In this document: piece by piece, positions 7,287 to 16,006 of the stretch
Layout of the letters: every line of letters begins with the position of its first letter
Position numbering within the stretch: the stretch's first letter is position 1
Assembly (NCBI GenBank): GCA_944322395.1
Contig: CALUPA010000025.1
Span: forward strand, 1-33,240
Direction of reading: 5' to 3'
Length of the DNA stretch: 33,240 nucleotides
From: an uncultured Phocaeicola sp.
Lineage (GTDB): Bacteria; Bacteroidota; Bacteroidia; Bacteroidales; Bacteroidaceae
Made by a program: the position numbers and the translations under genes
The notes under the pieces: generated by a model
Database searches by the model: none
What the model saw: only the letters and a program-made list of their open reading frames with translations
What the model was told of the DNA's origin: nothing

Positions 7287-8447
7287 ATGAAAGGTACATT
7301 CCCTATAGGAAAATTCCGCGAAATGGAAACGCCATTCTATTATTATGATGCAAATCTGCTTCGCGAAACTCTTCAGACTATAAAGAATGAAAGTGGCAAA
7401 TACAATAAATTCTGCGTACACTATGCAGTAAAAGCTAATGCCAATCCAAAAGTACTCAGTATAATACGCGAAAGCGGACTTGGTGCTGATTGCGTAAGTG
7501 GAGGAGAAATAAAAGCTGCCATCAAAGCAGGATTCCCGGCAAGTAAAATAGTATATGCCGGTGTAGGCAAAACAGACTGGGAAATCAACCTAGGACTGGA
7601 TTACGATATTTTCTGCTTCAATGTAGAATCGGTTCCTGAACTTGAAGTAATCAACGAACTGGCTGCAGCTAAAGGAAAAATTGCAAGAGTAGCTTTCCGT
7701 ATAAATCCTGATGTAGGCGCACATACTCATGCCAATATTACAACAGGTCTGGCAGAAAACAAGTTCGGTATCAGCATGAATGATATGGATCATGTCATTG
7801 ACCGTGCATTGGAGATGAATAATGTTAAGTTCGTAGGGCTGCATTTCCACATTGGTTCTCAGATACTTGATATGGGCGATTTCGTTGCTCTCTGCAACAG
7901 AGTAAACGAACTTCAGGAGAAACTGTTTGCTCGACAGATTATCGTTGAACATATCAATGTAGGTGGTGGACTCGGTATAGACTATGCTCATCCTAACCGC
8001 CAGCCAATACCTGATTTTGCAGAATATTTCAAGACATACCACAAACATCTGCGCCTTCGTCCACAGCAGACACTGCATTTTGAATTGGGACGCGCAGTAG
8101 TGGGACAGTGTGGCAGCCTTATAACAAAGGTGACATACGTTAAACAGGGAACAAACAAACAGTTTGCTATCGTTGATGCAGGTATGACAGACCTTATACG
8201 TCCGGCACTATATCAGGCTTATCACAAGATAGAAAACATCACTTCGGACGAAGCGGTAGAGGCATACGACGTAGTGGGTCCTATATGCGAATCATCCGAT
8301 GTTTTCGGAAAGGCAATCGACCTTAACAAGACTAAGAGAGGTGACCTGATAGCCCTCCGTTCGGCAGGTGCTTATGGAGAGATTATGGCATCTGCATACA
8401 ACTGCAGAACTATCCCACAAGGATATACATCAGACGAACTTATTTAA
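7287..8447 (+). CDS. lysA: Diaminopimelate decarboxylase
   Basis: PLP-dependent decarboxylase that converts meso-diaminopimelate to lysine. 386 residues of fold-type III (alanine racemase-like barrel). Lys49 in YAVKANANP is the PLP Schiff-base lysine. HIGSQ (188-192), GGGLG (226-230) and CESSD (334-338) are the cofactor-phosphate and substrate motifs. The usual EPGR reads ELGRA here (266-270). It follows lysC, as expected for lysine-pathway genes, but a terminator lies in the gap. Confidence 0.95.
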   Translation: MKGTFPIGKFREMETPFYYYDANLLRETLQTIKNESGKYNKFCVHYAVKANANPKVLSIIRESGLGADCVSGGEIKAAIKAGFPASKIVYAGVGKTDWEINLGLDYDIFCFNVESVPELEVINELAAAKGKIARVAFRINPDVGAHTHANITTGLAENKFGISMNDMDHVIDRALEMNNVKFVGLHFHIGSQILDMGDFVALCNRVNELQEKLFARQIIVEHINVGGGLGIDYAHPNRQPIPDFAEYFKTYHKHLRLRPQQTLHFELGRAVVGQCGSLITKVTYVKQGTNKQFAIVDAGMTDLIRPALYQAYHKIENITSDEAVEAYDVVGPICESSDVFGKAIDLNKTKRGDLIALRSAGAYGEIMASAYNCRTIPQGYTSDELI

Positions 8448-8472
8448 CGAAACAAAAACACACATACCAAGG

Positions 8473-8513
8473 CTCCTTCATGGCTAAATAAAAACCATCG
8501 AAGGAGTTTTTTT
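8473..8513 (+). terminator. Rho-independent terminator after lysA
   Basis: Left arm CTCCTTC plus ATGG pairs with CCAT plus GAAGGAG (one unpaired base), followed by a run of seven T at 8507-8513. It begins 25 bp after the lysA stop. Confidence 0.85.
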
Positions 8514-8527
8514 CTGAAAATTTGAAC

Positions 8528-8535
8528 TACTTTTG
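8528..8535 (+). promoter_or_regulatory. Candidate -7 box for the glycosyltransferase gene
   Basis: TACTTTTG matches TAnnTTTG exactly and ends 28 bp before the glycosyltransferase ATG. A -33 element, if any, would overlap the T-run of the lysA terminator. The call rests on the -7 box. Confidence 0.5.
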
Positions 8536-8563
8536 CATGATTTTTCAGAAAACAAAATAAAAT

Positions 8564-9724
8564 ATGATAAACATAGACTATAATTCGGCTATTCTATATT
8601 TGCTGATACTCTGCGGACTGACTTTTTTAATTCAGCTATACTATTTTCTTGTTCCATACAGCAGATTATTCAAAATAAACAAGAAGCAAAACAAACTTCC
8701 AGAAAACACCAACTGCCCTCCCCTGTCCGTCATTCTGGTTACGAAAGACTCTGCAAGCATGCTTAGAGAAAATCTCCCATCTATACTAGAACAGGACTAT
8801 CCCGAATTCGAAGTTATAGTAGTAAACGACGAGTCGACAGGCGAAGATGAAGATGTACTGAAAATACTTAGCAGCAAATACCAGCACTTATACCGTACAT
8901 TCATCCCTAAATCTGCCAGATACGTAAGCAGAAAAAAACTTGGAATAGCAATGGGTATAAAAGCCAGCAAATATGACTGGATAGTAGTGACAGAACCATA
9001 TTGTAAACCAGAAAGCAAAGACTGGCTAAGAAGCATGTCAAGAAACTTTGTTCCCGGAACAGACATTGTTTTGGGCTACAGCAATTACAATGCCGGAAAA
9101 GGATTTTTCGCAAAAAGAATAATAGCGGACATGATGATGGTTTCAATGCGTTTCCTTGGGAAAGCTATTGGCAGAAAACCTTATATGGGAATAGGCAGAA
9201 ACATGGCATACCGCAAGGAAATATACCAGAAGCACAAAGGTTTCTACAACCAACTTACCTTGTCTAGAGGTGACGATGACTTGTTTATAAACGAAATTGC
9301 AGACTATGACAATACAAAAGTATGCATTGATTCCAAAAGTATTATGCGTATGCCATTGCCTAAATATAAGAAAATATGGAAAGACGATAAAATAGGCTAT
9401 GAAGTAACAGGAAACCATTACAGAGGAAAGGCCAGAATATCAAACAGCCTCGAAACATGGTCTTCACTATTGTTCAATCTTTCAGTAATAGGTACTTTAT
9501 ACTTAGGAATATCAAACAATGAATGGATTATATCAGCCTGTATCCTTTCAGTATGGATGATAAGAACAGTAACAGCTTTTGTTGTTTTCTACAAAACAGC
9601 AAAAGCTATGGGAGAAGCCATCACTTCTTATCTGTTCATATACGATATAATGCGTCCTCTTTACAGCCTTAGCCTGAAAATAGGATACATCACCCGCCAC
9701 AAGAGTGACTACATGAGAAAATAG
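8564..9724 (+). CDS. Membrane-bound family 2 glycosyltransferase
   Basis: Predicted inner-membrane glycosyltransferase of 386 residues. One N-terminal membrane helix (residues 9-31) is followed by a GT-A domain (about 53-275) and two or three hydrophobic segments near the C-terminus (about 300-370). The nucleotide-sugar motif VVNDEST (86-92) and an acidic loop SRGDDDLF (234-241), in the position of the catalytic Asp, are visible. The position where GT2 enzymes usually have DxD reads TEPYCKP (143-149), so metal binding may differ. A KYKKIWKDD segment takes the place of the usual QxxRW. The topology resembles processive polysaccharide synthases, but the substrate is unknown. It is a single gene behind its own promoter, tail-to-tail with the DUF5686 gene 8 bp away. 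Confidence 0.85.
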   Translation: MINIDYNSAILYLLILCGLTFLIQLYYFLVPYSRLFKINKKQNKLPENTNCPPLSVILVTKDSASMLRENLPSILEQDYPEFEVIVVNDESTGEDEDVLKILSSKYQHLYRTFIPKSARYVSRKKLGIAMGIKASKYDWIVVTEPYCKPESKDWLRSMSRNFVPGTDIVLGYSNYNAGKGFFAKRIIADMMMVSMRFLGKAIGRKPYMGIGRNMAYRKEIYQKHKGFYNQLTLSRGDDDLFINEIADYDNTKVCIDSKSIMRMPLPKYKKIWKDDKIGYEVTGNHYRGKARISNSLETWSSLLFNLSVIGTLYLGISNNEWIISACILSVWMIRTVTAFVVFYKTAKAMGEAITSYLFIYDIMRPLYSLSLKIGYITRHKSDYMRK

Positions 9725-9732
9725 TTGTAGTA

Positions 9733-11931
9733 TTATTTATTAAACAGTTCGAACGTAAATTTACAGCCTATTGAAGTAAACTTTCCACGTTCGTTTCCTA
9801 CAAACACACCTGCATCAAAAATATGTGTTCCTATCCCATATCCAATTTCTATATAAGGATTTAAATGTGGCATGAACAATATACCAGCATATATTCTTTC
9901 CTTCTGAACGAAGGAAAGAAGTTTGCTGACAGGGTAAAGCAATATAAATGGCGATTCATAAGTCATGTTGCCACGAACATAATGACTTGACGCGTTATAC
10001 CACCTTCCATCAAGCATTTGGAATGTTCCTCCGATATCATCATTCCATCCCTGAGGCAGATTTCTATTGGCAAAATTCACGTAATCTACAAAATACATAT
10101 CTTCCTGATTGAGAAAGAATCCGCATCCCACGTGATAAGCTACATTATGAATGTCTCTGACCTTTATAATCTGTTCTGCCGAGAGTTCAAGACGTTCATA
10201 CTCACCCGAACTTTTGAAAACCTTTATACCACGCTCATAATCAGCAATAAAAGTAGGATAATATGAACCTACGTTTATTTTTCTGTTTCCATTCATATAA
10301 TAATACATTCCAGGAGTCCATTCTATCCTCAATCGAGGGGCAAAACTGTTATATCTGGACCTTACCCTAGCATCAAGTTCAGGAGTACTTTTAGTATATC
10401 TCCAATGCATTGAAAGTCCTGCCCACAGACTAAGTCCATTGACAACCTCTATATTATGCGAAAGATTTACATAAATATCCTTGAAATAATCCAAATCCAA
10501 GCCATCGAAAGAAAATTCATTGTCCGGCATAGCCTCAAGCTGATCCAGAACAACACTACTGTAAATTCTATTACCGTTTCCTACATGAAATTCTACGGCA
10601 CCATGTTTCCTAGGATTATATACATACTCCACATCTGCCTTTGCATATAACTCCTTTTTAGTAAAGTTATATCCAATCTGCGGTGCTATTCTCAGCAAAC
10701 GACCATCATAAAACAGCTTGTTATACTTATAAACCTGCCTGTACGAAATACCATTACGATGACTATAACTGAGCAAAAGCGGATTTATTATAGGCGAACA
10801 GTTTATGCTTCCCACCTTAGGCAAATCTATATCGTACGAATTTATCAAAGCGTCGCCCAACTGTCCCAAGAAAACCTGACTTTTAGGCATATCAAGATTA
10901 TCTATGGAATCTTTCTTTTGCTTATTACGGTCCATATTCTTTCGCTTCACTTTATCCTTATACATCTGTTCCTCCTCAGTCGTAAGAGGGAAAGGTCGTA
11001 TTCTCGAAAAAGCCCTATAGTCCGTAACAAGTCTACTGGTATCACATGTCAATGTATATGAATTCGACAGATTATATTTGCTTTTATCCTTTTTTATATA
11101 AATAATTTCCCCCAGTTCCTTAAACTTAACCTCAGTATAATCCAGCCAACCCGAGTATCGCATCTGCAAATGATTCTTCAGAAACCTGAAATGCATGTCA
11201 ATGTCCATATAGCATGGAAGATACTTGGTTTGGGGAGTATTGCCCATATAAGCTTTGATTCTGAAATCTATAAGGTCATAAGCTCCCTCAAAATCAAAAC
11301 TGTAAACCGACCAGTCATCGGCATATATCCACATATATCCGTCCACCAGCTTCGTACTCTTATATCTGGGGTGAACTAGTATCTTATAGCACACCTTATT
11401 ATTGATAACTGACAAGCTGTCAAGTACATATCTGTAGTGAATCCTGGACTGTCTGTTCAGTGGTGACAACACTTTATCGCCCATCAATGAAGTGGAATAT
11501 ACATTAAACTTCATGTAGTCCATAATATCAAATACCTTACCTCTTTGGTTTTCGAACGTTGATATCATAGCCTTGATTTTCCTGTCATAAATGGAAGGTG
11601 CCGTATATTGCAGTTCACTTATAGATTCGTGCATATAATTGCTTATACTGTCCTCTAACTTGAACATCGAAGGAATATATTTTATTATCCTGTTTCTTTT
11701 ATGCACAGTAACAGTACCCTTCAAATACATATTAGCCTTATAACTCTTTACCTCATTTGAATAGATAGAAGCGGAAGAGTACACCTTGTCCAAAATGGAA
11801 TCCGGAACAAAACGGCTTCTGGGAAACAGTGAAATAATGTTCTCTGCCTTCCCTATCAATGACATCATTCCAAAAATTATCAGAAACAGATGTATCAATA
11901 TCAATCTTCCATATTTGAACATATACGACAT
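9733..11931 (-). CDS. DUF5686 outer-membrane protein
   Basis: Exported protein of about 730 residues with a signal peptide (RLILIHLFLIIFGMMSLIGKA) and a long C-terminal part rich in alternating aromatic/polar strands, ending in a terminal Phe-containing strand (FTFELFNK), as in outer-membrane barrels. Overall pattern matches the DUF5686 family of Bacteroidetes, but this copy lacks the carboxypeptidase-regulatory-like domain often found at the N-terminus. Start codons at 11931 (MSYMFK) or 11922 (MFKYGR) fit the signal peptide better than the far upstream ATG at 11991. Function of the family is not established. It is divergent from the Crp/Fnr gene. Confidence 0.8.
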   Translation of the reverse strand: MSYMFKYGRLILIHLFLIIFGMMSLIGKAENIISLFPRSRFVPDSILDKVYSSASIYSNEVKSYKANMYLKGTVTVHKRNRIIKYIPSMFKLEDSISNYMHESISELQYTAPSIYDRKIKAMISTFENQRGKVFDIMDYMKFNVYSTSLMGDKVLSPLNRQSRIHYRYVLDSLSVINNKVCYKILVHPRYKSTKLVDGYMWIYADDWSVYSFDFEGAYDLIDFRIKAYMGNTPQTKYLPCYMDIDMHFRFLKNHLQMRYSGWLDYTEVKFKELGEIIYIKKDKSKYNLSNSYTLTCDTSRLVTDYRAFSRIRPFPLTTEEEQMYKDKVKRKNMDRNKQKKDSIDNLDMPKSQVFLGQLGDALINSYDIDLPKVGSINCSPIINPLLLSYSHRNGISYRQVYKYNKLFYDGRLLRIAPQIGYNFTKKELYAKADVEYVYNPRKHGAVEFHVGNGNRIYSSVVLDQLEAMPDNEFSFDGLDLDYFKDIYVNLSHNIEVVNGLSLWAGLSMHWRYTKSTPELDARVRSRYNSFAPRLRIEWTPGMYYYMNGNRKINVGSYYPTFIADYERGIKVFKSSGEYERLELSAEQIIKVRDIHNVAYHVGCGFFLNQEDMYFVDYVNFANRNLPQGWNDDIGGTFQMLDGRWYNASSHYVRGNMTYESPFILLYPVSKLLSFVQKERIYAGILFMPHLNPYIEIGYGIGTHIFDAGVFVGNERGKFTSIGCKFTFELFNK

Positions 11932-11939
11932 TTTATAAG

Positions 11940-11947
11940 CAAAAATA
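11940..11947 (-). promoter_or_regulatory. Candidate -7 box for the DUF5686 gene
   Basis: Minus-strand TATTTTTG fits TAnnTTTG exactly. It ends only 8 bp from the ATG at 11931, so the transcript would have almost no leader for that start and a short one for the ATG at 11922. Either the internal start is used or this box is fortuitous. Confidence 0.35.
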
Positions 11948-12011
11948 CACAAAACCAGCCTAAACGTATATTTTTCATAGCAAAAAAACATATTATTAAT
12001 TTTTTTATTGT

Positions 12012-12019
12012 TATCTTTG
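12012..12019 (+). promoter_or_regulatory. Candidate -7 box for the Crp/Fnr gene
   Basis: TATCTTTG is an exact TAnnTTTG box, 28 bp before the ATG at 12048. It is divergent from the DUF5686 promoter about 65 bp away. No good -33 TTTG is seen at normal spacing. Confidence 0.5.
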
Positions 12020-12047
12020 TGCTATATAACACGTTTTTATAACATCT

Positions 12048-12749
12048 ATGGTAAAAAAAGAATTATCTGAGACTGAGATTGCCGAAAGTATTCCCGATTT
12101 GTGGCAACCTTTAACAGACGCTCAAAAGGATTATCTAGCGCAGAATTTTACAATTCAGAAGTATAAGAAAAACGAAACAATCTATTGTGAAGGGGAAACA
12201 CCAAAGCATTTGATGTGCCTACTGAAAGGAAAGGTGAAAATCTATAAAGACGGGGTCGGCGGAAGAAGCCAGATAATAAGAGTAATAAAAGACAAAGAAT
12301 ACTTTGCCTACAGAGCATACTTTGCAAACGAAAACTTCGTTACTGCAGCTGCTGCATTCGAACCGTGTACAATATGCCTCATCCCTATGACATGTATTGT
12401 GAAACTTCTGGAGGAAAATGCACAATTGGGACTTTTCTTCATCAGACAGCTTTCCATTGATTTGGGAATATCGGATGAAAGAACTGTGAGCCTCACGCAG
12501 AAACATATCCGCGGACGACTGGCAGAATCGCTGTTGTTCCTAAAAGATACGTATGGAGTAGAAGAAGACCAGTGTACGCTTAGCATATACCTCTCTCGCG
12601 AAGACTTGGCAAACCTTTCGAACATGACAACATCGAATGCCATACGTACACTTTCGAACTTTGCCGCTGAAAAACTTATAATAATAGACGGAAGAAAGAT
12701 AAAACTTATAGACGAGGAGAAGCTGAAGAAAATAAGCAAGATAGGTTGA
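12048..12749 (+). CDS. Crp/Fnr family transcriptional regulator
   Basis: Cytoplasmic transcription factor of 233 residues. Residues of about 20-135 form a cyclic-nucleotide-binding-like jelly roll (EGETPKHLMCLLKGKVKIYKD). A dimerisation helix spans about 135-165, and a winged HTH of the Crp type lies at 181-225 (LSREDLANLSNMTTSNAIR, then a wing around DGRKIKLID). There is no N-terminal cysteine cluster of Fnr type, so an iron-sulfur sensor is unlikely; the ligand cannot be told from sequence. Monocistronic, with a strong hairpin downstream. Confidence 0.9.
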   Translation: MVKKELSETEIAESIPDLWQPLTDAQKDYLAQNFTIQKYKKNETIYCEGETPKHLMCLLKGKVKIYKDGVGGRSQIIRVIKDKEYFAYRAYFANENFVTAAAAFEPCTICLIPMTCIVKLLEENAQLGLFFIRQLSIDLGISDERTVSLTQKHIRGRLAESLLFLKDTYGVEEDQCTLSIYLSREDLANLSNMTTSNAIRTLSNFAAEKLIIIDGRKIKLIDEEKLKKISKIG

Positions 12750-12773
12750 CACAGCCAAAGATGATATATAAAG

Positions 12774-12819
12774 ACGAAATGTCCGATACAGGTACAAAAT
12801 TCTGTATCGGACATTTCGT
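12774..12819. terminator. 18-bp perfect hairpin between convergent genes
   Basis: Left arm ACGAAATGTCCGATACAG (12774-12791) is perfectly complementary to 12802-12819 around a 10-base loop. The flanking T-runs are short on both strands, so it is either a bidirectional terminator of modest strength or a stabilising 3' hairpin for the regulator and the convergent permease mRNAs. Confidence 0.7.
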
Positions 12820-12850
12820 TTAATGTAAAAAATGATTTATATAAATTAGC

Positions 12851-12868
12851 GTTACACGCTAGTGTAAC
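12851..12868. repeat. Short dyad GTTACAC-GCTA-GTGTAAC
   Basis: Perfect 7-bp inverted repeat with a 4-bp spacer between the 3' ends of the regulator and permease genes, 32 bp downstream of the larger hairpin. It has the size of a protein-binding site but lies at a gene end, where a small mRNA hairpin is equally likely. Confidence 0.4.
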
Positions 12869-12892
12869 TCTGATTATATCACAGAAAAAATA

Positions 12893-14137
12893 CTATTCAT
12901 ATCTGATGGAATGCGCCGGATGAATACGGCTTATAAGATAAGAAGGTCCCACAAGCATAAGCACAGATACAATCAATGTAAATACATTGAGCAGGATATA
13001 TATAATGATATTCAGTTCTATCGGAACAGAACTTACGTAATACACCGAAGGGTCAAGTTTTATCGGTTCAAAGAAATACTGTATCAGGCATAGTGATAGA
13101 CCTATAGCATTTCCCCACAACATGCCACGCCCTATAAGGAATACTGAAAACGAAAGAAATATTTTCCTTATCGAATTATTGTCAGCACCCATAGCTTTAA
13201 GTACACCAATCATATTCGTACGTTCCAGTATTATTATCAGCAGACCGGAAATCATGGTAAATCCTGCCACACCTGTCATAAGTATCAAGATTACCCAAAC
13301 GTTCAGGTCCAGCAAATCCAACCATGCAAAAATCTGAGGATTAGCCTCTACTATGGTACGCGAGAAATAACTCTGACCGTATCTGTCGGAAGCATCAAAC
13401 AGACTTGTACGGATATCATCGTTCACCGCATCAATACGCGAATAATCGTCCACATCTATCTCAATTCCGCTCACCTGATCGGACTCCCATTTGTTGAGAC
13501 GGTTTACAGTATAAATGTCTGTCAGGAGGAAATAATCATCGAAAGCCGAAAAATTTGTCTGATATATGGCTGCCACCGTCAGTCTTCGGGCACGTACATT
13601 ATCATCCACGTAATAAGTATAGATTTTGTCGCCTGTCTTAAGCTTCAACTTGTCGGCCATATTCTTTGATAAGAGTACACTGTTGGTAGCTGCTGTATCG
13701 GTAAACTCCGGTATCTCCCCTTCCACTATGTGTTTGCGGATATAGTTCAGGTCATACTCCTGCCCCACTCCTTTCACTACCATACCCTGAAAACTATCAT
13801 CTGTCATAATCATTCCGGGCTTGACGGAATACCGCTGCACGTGGCTAATGTCCGGTTTCTGCGAAAGAGCCTCCATCAGACTGTCACTGGCTGCTATCGG
13901 AGCTGTCATATACAGTTGTGCATCGTCCAGACTGGTCACTATAACTTCCGATGCCAGACCCACCACCTTATCGCGCACCTGGTTCTTGAAGCCTATAACC
14001 ACTGCCACCGACACTATCATCACTGCCAGACCAATAGAAATGCCGGCCATGGCAATGCGCACAGCCGGCTTAGATACTTCCTTGTTTCCGTCATTATTAC
14101 TGTAGATACGACGGGCTATAAACAGTTTCCAGTTCAT
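12893..14137 (-). CDS. LolC/FtsX-type ABC transporter permease
   Basis: Inner-membrane permease of 414 residues with the MacB/LolC layout: one membrane helix near the N-terminus (about 27-50), a large extracytoplasmic domain (about 51-270), and three membrane helices in the C-terminal FtsX domain (for example VWVILILMTGVAGFTMISG and IIIYILLNVFTLIVSVLML). The segment LERTNMIGVLKAMGADN is the cytoplasmic coupling loop typical of LolC/LolE. In lipoprotein-releasing systems the partner is a LolD ATPase; none is adjacent. It starts 6 bp after the aminotransferase stop, so the two genes are co-transcribed. Confidence 0.88.
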   Translation of the reverse strand: MNWKLFIARRIYSNNDGNKEVSKPAVRIAMAGISIGLAVMIVSVAVVIGFKNQVRDKVVGLASEVIVTSLDDAQLYMTAPIAASDSLMEALSQKPDISHVQRYSVKPGMIMTDDSFQGMVVKGVGQEYDLNYIRKHIVEGEIPEFTDTAATNSVLLSKNMADKLKLKTGDKIYTYYVDDNVRARRLTVAAIYQTNFSAFDDYFLLTDIYTVNRLNKWESDQVSGIEIDVDDYSRIDAVNDDIRTSLFDASDRYGQSYFSRTIVEANPQIFAWLDLLDLNVWVILILMTGVAGFTMISGLLIIILERTNMIGVLKAMGADNNSIRKIFLSFSVFLIGRGMLWGNAIGLSLCLIQYFFEPIKLDPSVYYVSSVPIELNIIIYILLNVFTLIVSVLMLVGPSYLISRIHPAHSIRYE

Positions 14138-14143
14138 ATGTTA

Positions 14144-15346
14144 TTATTCGTCAACTCTTCCCGGATATGCCTCCAATGCCTTTCTCAAAACGAAAAGCGA
14201 ACGAACCAAATCTTCTTTCTTCAATACATAAGCCAGTCGGACCTCATTCTTTCCGGCACCCGGTGTGGTGTAGAAACCACTGGCTGGAGCAAGCATCACA
14301 GTCTCGCCTTCGTACTCGAATTCAGACAGACACCATGCACAGAACTTCTCACTGTCATCCACAGGCAGTTTTGCCACCGTATAGAAAGCCCCCATAGGGA
14401 TAGGCGAATATACACCCGGTATTCTGTTCAGTCCGTCAATCAGGCACTTTCTGCGTTCCACATACTCGTCGTAAGTTTCACGTGAGTACTCGTCAGGTTC
14501 GTCAAGCGATGCCTCGGCAGCTATCTGTCCTATCAGTGGAGGACTAAGTCTTGCCTGACAGAATTTCATAACAGCCTTACGTACTTCCGGATTCTTGGTG
14601 ATAAGAGCACCGATACGGATTCCACACTCAGAATATCTCTTCGACACTGAGTCAATAAGGACTACATTTTGCTCTATACCTTCAAGGTGACATGCAGAAA
14701 TATAAGGTGAACCGGTATATATAAACTCCCTGTACACCTCGTCCGAGAAAAGGAAAAGGTCATACTTCTTTACCAGGTCACGTATCTGGTTCATCTCTCT
14801 GCGAGTATAAAGATAGCCTGTAGGATTATTGGGGTTGCATATAAGGATACCCTTGGTACGTTCGTTGATAAGTTCTTCGAACTTTTCCACCTTAGGTAAT
14901 GAGAATCCCTCTTCTATGGTAGTAGTAACAGTTCTGATTATAGCACCTGCCGAAATAGCAAAAGCCATATAGTTGGCATATGCCGGTTCTGGCACAATTA
15001 TTTCATCGCCAGGATTAAGGCAACTCATAAATGCGAACAGTACCGCTTCTGATCCACCAGTAGTGATTATAATATCATCGGCAGTAAGATTAATATCATA
15101 TTTCTTGTAATAACCAACCAGCTTCTCACGATAGCTTCTATATCCCTGGCTAGGACTGTACTCCAGTACGGTACGGTCTATATTACGAATTGCGTCCAAT
15201 GCCGCTCGTGGAGTTGGCAGGTCAGGCTGACCTATATTCAGGTGATACACATGAATACCTCTTTCTTTCGCAGCTTCGGCCAATGGAGCCAATTTTCTGA
15301 TTGGCGATTCCGGCATTTCGTTTCCTCTTATGGATATTTGTGGCAT
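14144..15346 (-). CDS. PLP-dependent class I/II aminotransferase
   Basis: Cytosolic aminotransferase of 400 residues, fold-type I. Visible motifs are GQPDLPTP (39-46), TGGSEAV (96-102), NPNNPTG (171-177), SDEVY (201-205), the Schiff-base Lys236 in SVSKRYSECGIRIG, and Arg244 in the same motif. It belongs to the aspartate/alanine aminotransferase group; the exact amino donor cannot be assigned. It has its own promoter and is the first gene of a unit with the LolC-like permease. Confidence 0.9.
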   Translation of the reverse strand: MPQISIRGNEMPESPIRKLAPLAEAAKERGIHVYHLNIGQPDLPTPRAALDAIRNIDRTVLEYSPSQGYRSYREKLVGYYKKYDINLTADDIIITTGGSEAVLFAFMSCLNPGDEIIVPEPAYANYMAFAISAGAIIRTVTTTIEEGFSLPKVEKFEELINERTKGILICNPNNPTGYLYTRREMNQIRDLVKKYDLFLFSDEVYREFIYTGSPYISACHLEGIEQNVVLIDSVSKRYSECGIRIGALITKNPEVRKAVMKFCQARLSPPLIGQIAAEASLDEPDEYSRETYDEYVERRKCLIDGLNRIPGVYSPIPMGAFYTVAKLPVDDSEKFCAWCLSEFEYEGETVMLAPASGFYTTPGAGKNEVRLAYVLKKEDLVRSLFVLRKALEAYPGRVDE

Positions 15347-15376
15347 AATTTATTATGTTATATAAAATTTTGACTG

Positions 15377-15408
15377 CAAATATAAACTGATTAGCTAAAT
15401 AAAACAAC
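15377..15408 (-). promoter_or_regulatory. Promoter of the aminotransferase-permease unit
   Basis: On the minus strand GTTG (15405-15408) is followed after 20 bp by TATATTTG (15377-15384), a good match to the Bacteroides -33 TTTG / -7 TAnnTTTG promoter. The -7 box is 30 bp upstream of the start codon at 15346. Confidence 0.65.
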
Positions 15409-15460
15409 TAACCGCTTAGAAAGTTTTGTCCGTTTTCGTACACTGTTTACAAATAAATAC

Positions 15461-15468
15461 TATCTTTG
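15461..15468 (+). promoter_or_regulatory. Candidate -7 box for the DUF4494-yggS unit
   Basis: TATCTTTG matches TAnnTTTG exactly, 46 bp before the DUF4494 start. It is divergent from the aminotransferase promoter. No -33 TTTG lies at normal spacing. Confidence 0.5.
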
Positions 15469-15514
15469 TCGAAATAAATTACATGTATTATTTAATATAA
15501 AAAAGGGAAATAAC

Positions 15515-15994
15515 ATGATGCATAATTGGTTTGAATGCAAAATCAGATATGAAAAAGTTGCAGAAAACGGCATGAACAAAAAGGTTACAGAACCATACCT
15601 TGTAGATGCTCTGAGCTTCACTGAAGCCGAATCAAGAATAATAGAAGAAATAACACCATTCATAAGCGGTGAGTTCACCGTATCGGACATCAAGAGAGCA
15701 AACTACAGCGAACTTTTCTTCTGCGAAGACGATGAGGCCGACAAATGGTTTAAATGCAAACTTTACTTCATAACCCTCGACGAAAAGAGCGGCGCAGAAA
15801 AGAAAACAGCCACAAATGTACTGGTTCAGGCCGCCGACTTGAAAGATTCCATCAAAAAGCTGGACGAAGGCATGAAAGGTACAATGGCCGACTACGTGAT
15901 AGCCTCTGTAGCCGAAACTGCCATAATGGATGTTTATCCATATTCAGCTGAACCGGACGTGAAACCGGAATTCGCGGATGCAGCAAACAGATAA
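15515..15994 (+). CDS. DUF4494 domain protein
   Basis: Small cytosolic protein of 159 residues without signal peptide or membrane span. It begins MMHNWFECKIRYEK and contains a second WFKCKLYFITLDEKSG segment (about residues 75-90), so the fold may hold an internal duplication: WFECKIRYE and WFKCKLYF are alike. The pattern matches the DUF4494 family found in Bacteroidetes; function is unknown. Either of two adjacent ATG codons (15515 or 15518) could be the start. yggS follows after 12 bp, which suggests an operon. Confidence 0.85.
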   Translation: MMHNWFECKIRYEKVAENGMNKKVTEPYLVDALSFTEAESRIIEEITPFISGEFTVSDIKRANYSELFFCEDDEADKWFKCKLYFITLDEKSGAEKKTATNVLVQAADLKDSIKKLDEGMKGTMADYVIASVAETAIMDVYPYSAEPDVKPEFADAANR

Positions 15995-16006
15995 GGAAAA
16001 TCAGTC

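Noticed and set aside
9733..11991. Far-upstream ATG at 11991 as the DUF5686 start
   Set aside because: It would put about 20 odd residues before the real signal peptide, and it lies upstream of the predicted -7 box.
13730..14485. 251-codon forward open frame over the aminotransferase/permease junction
   Set aside because: It spans two convincing minus-strand genes and has a His/Cys-rich, low-quality translation typical of a shadow frame.
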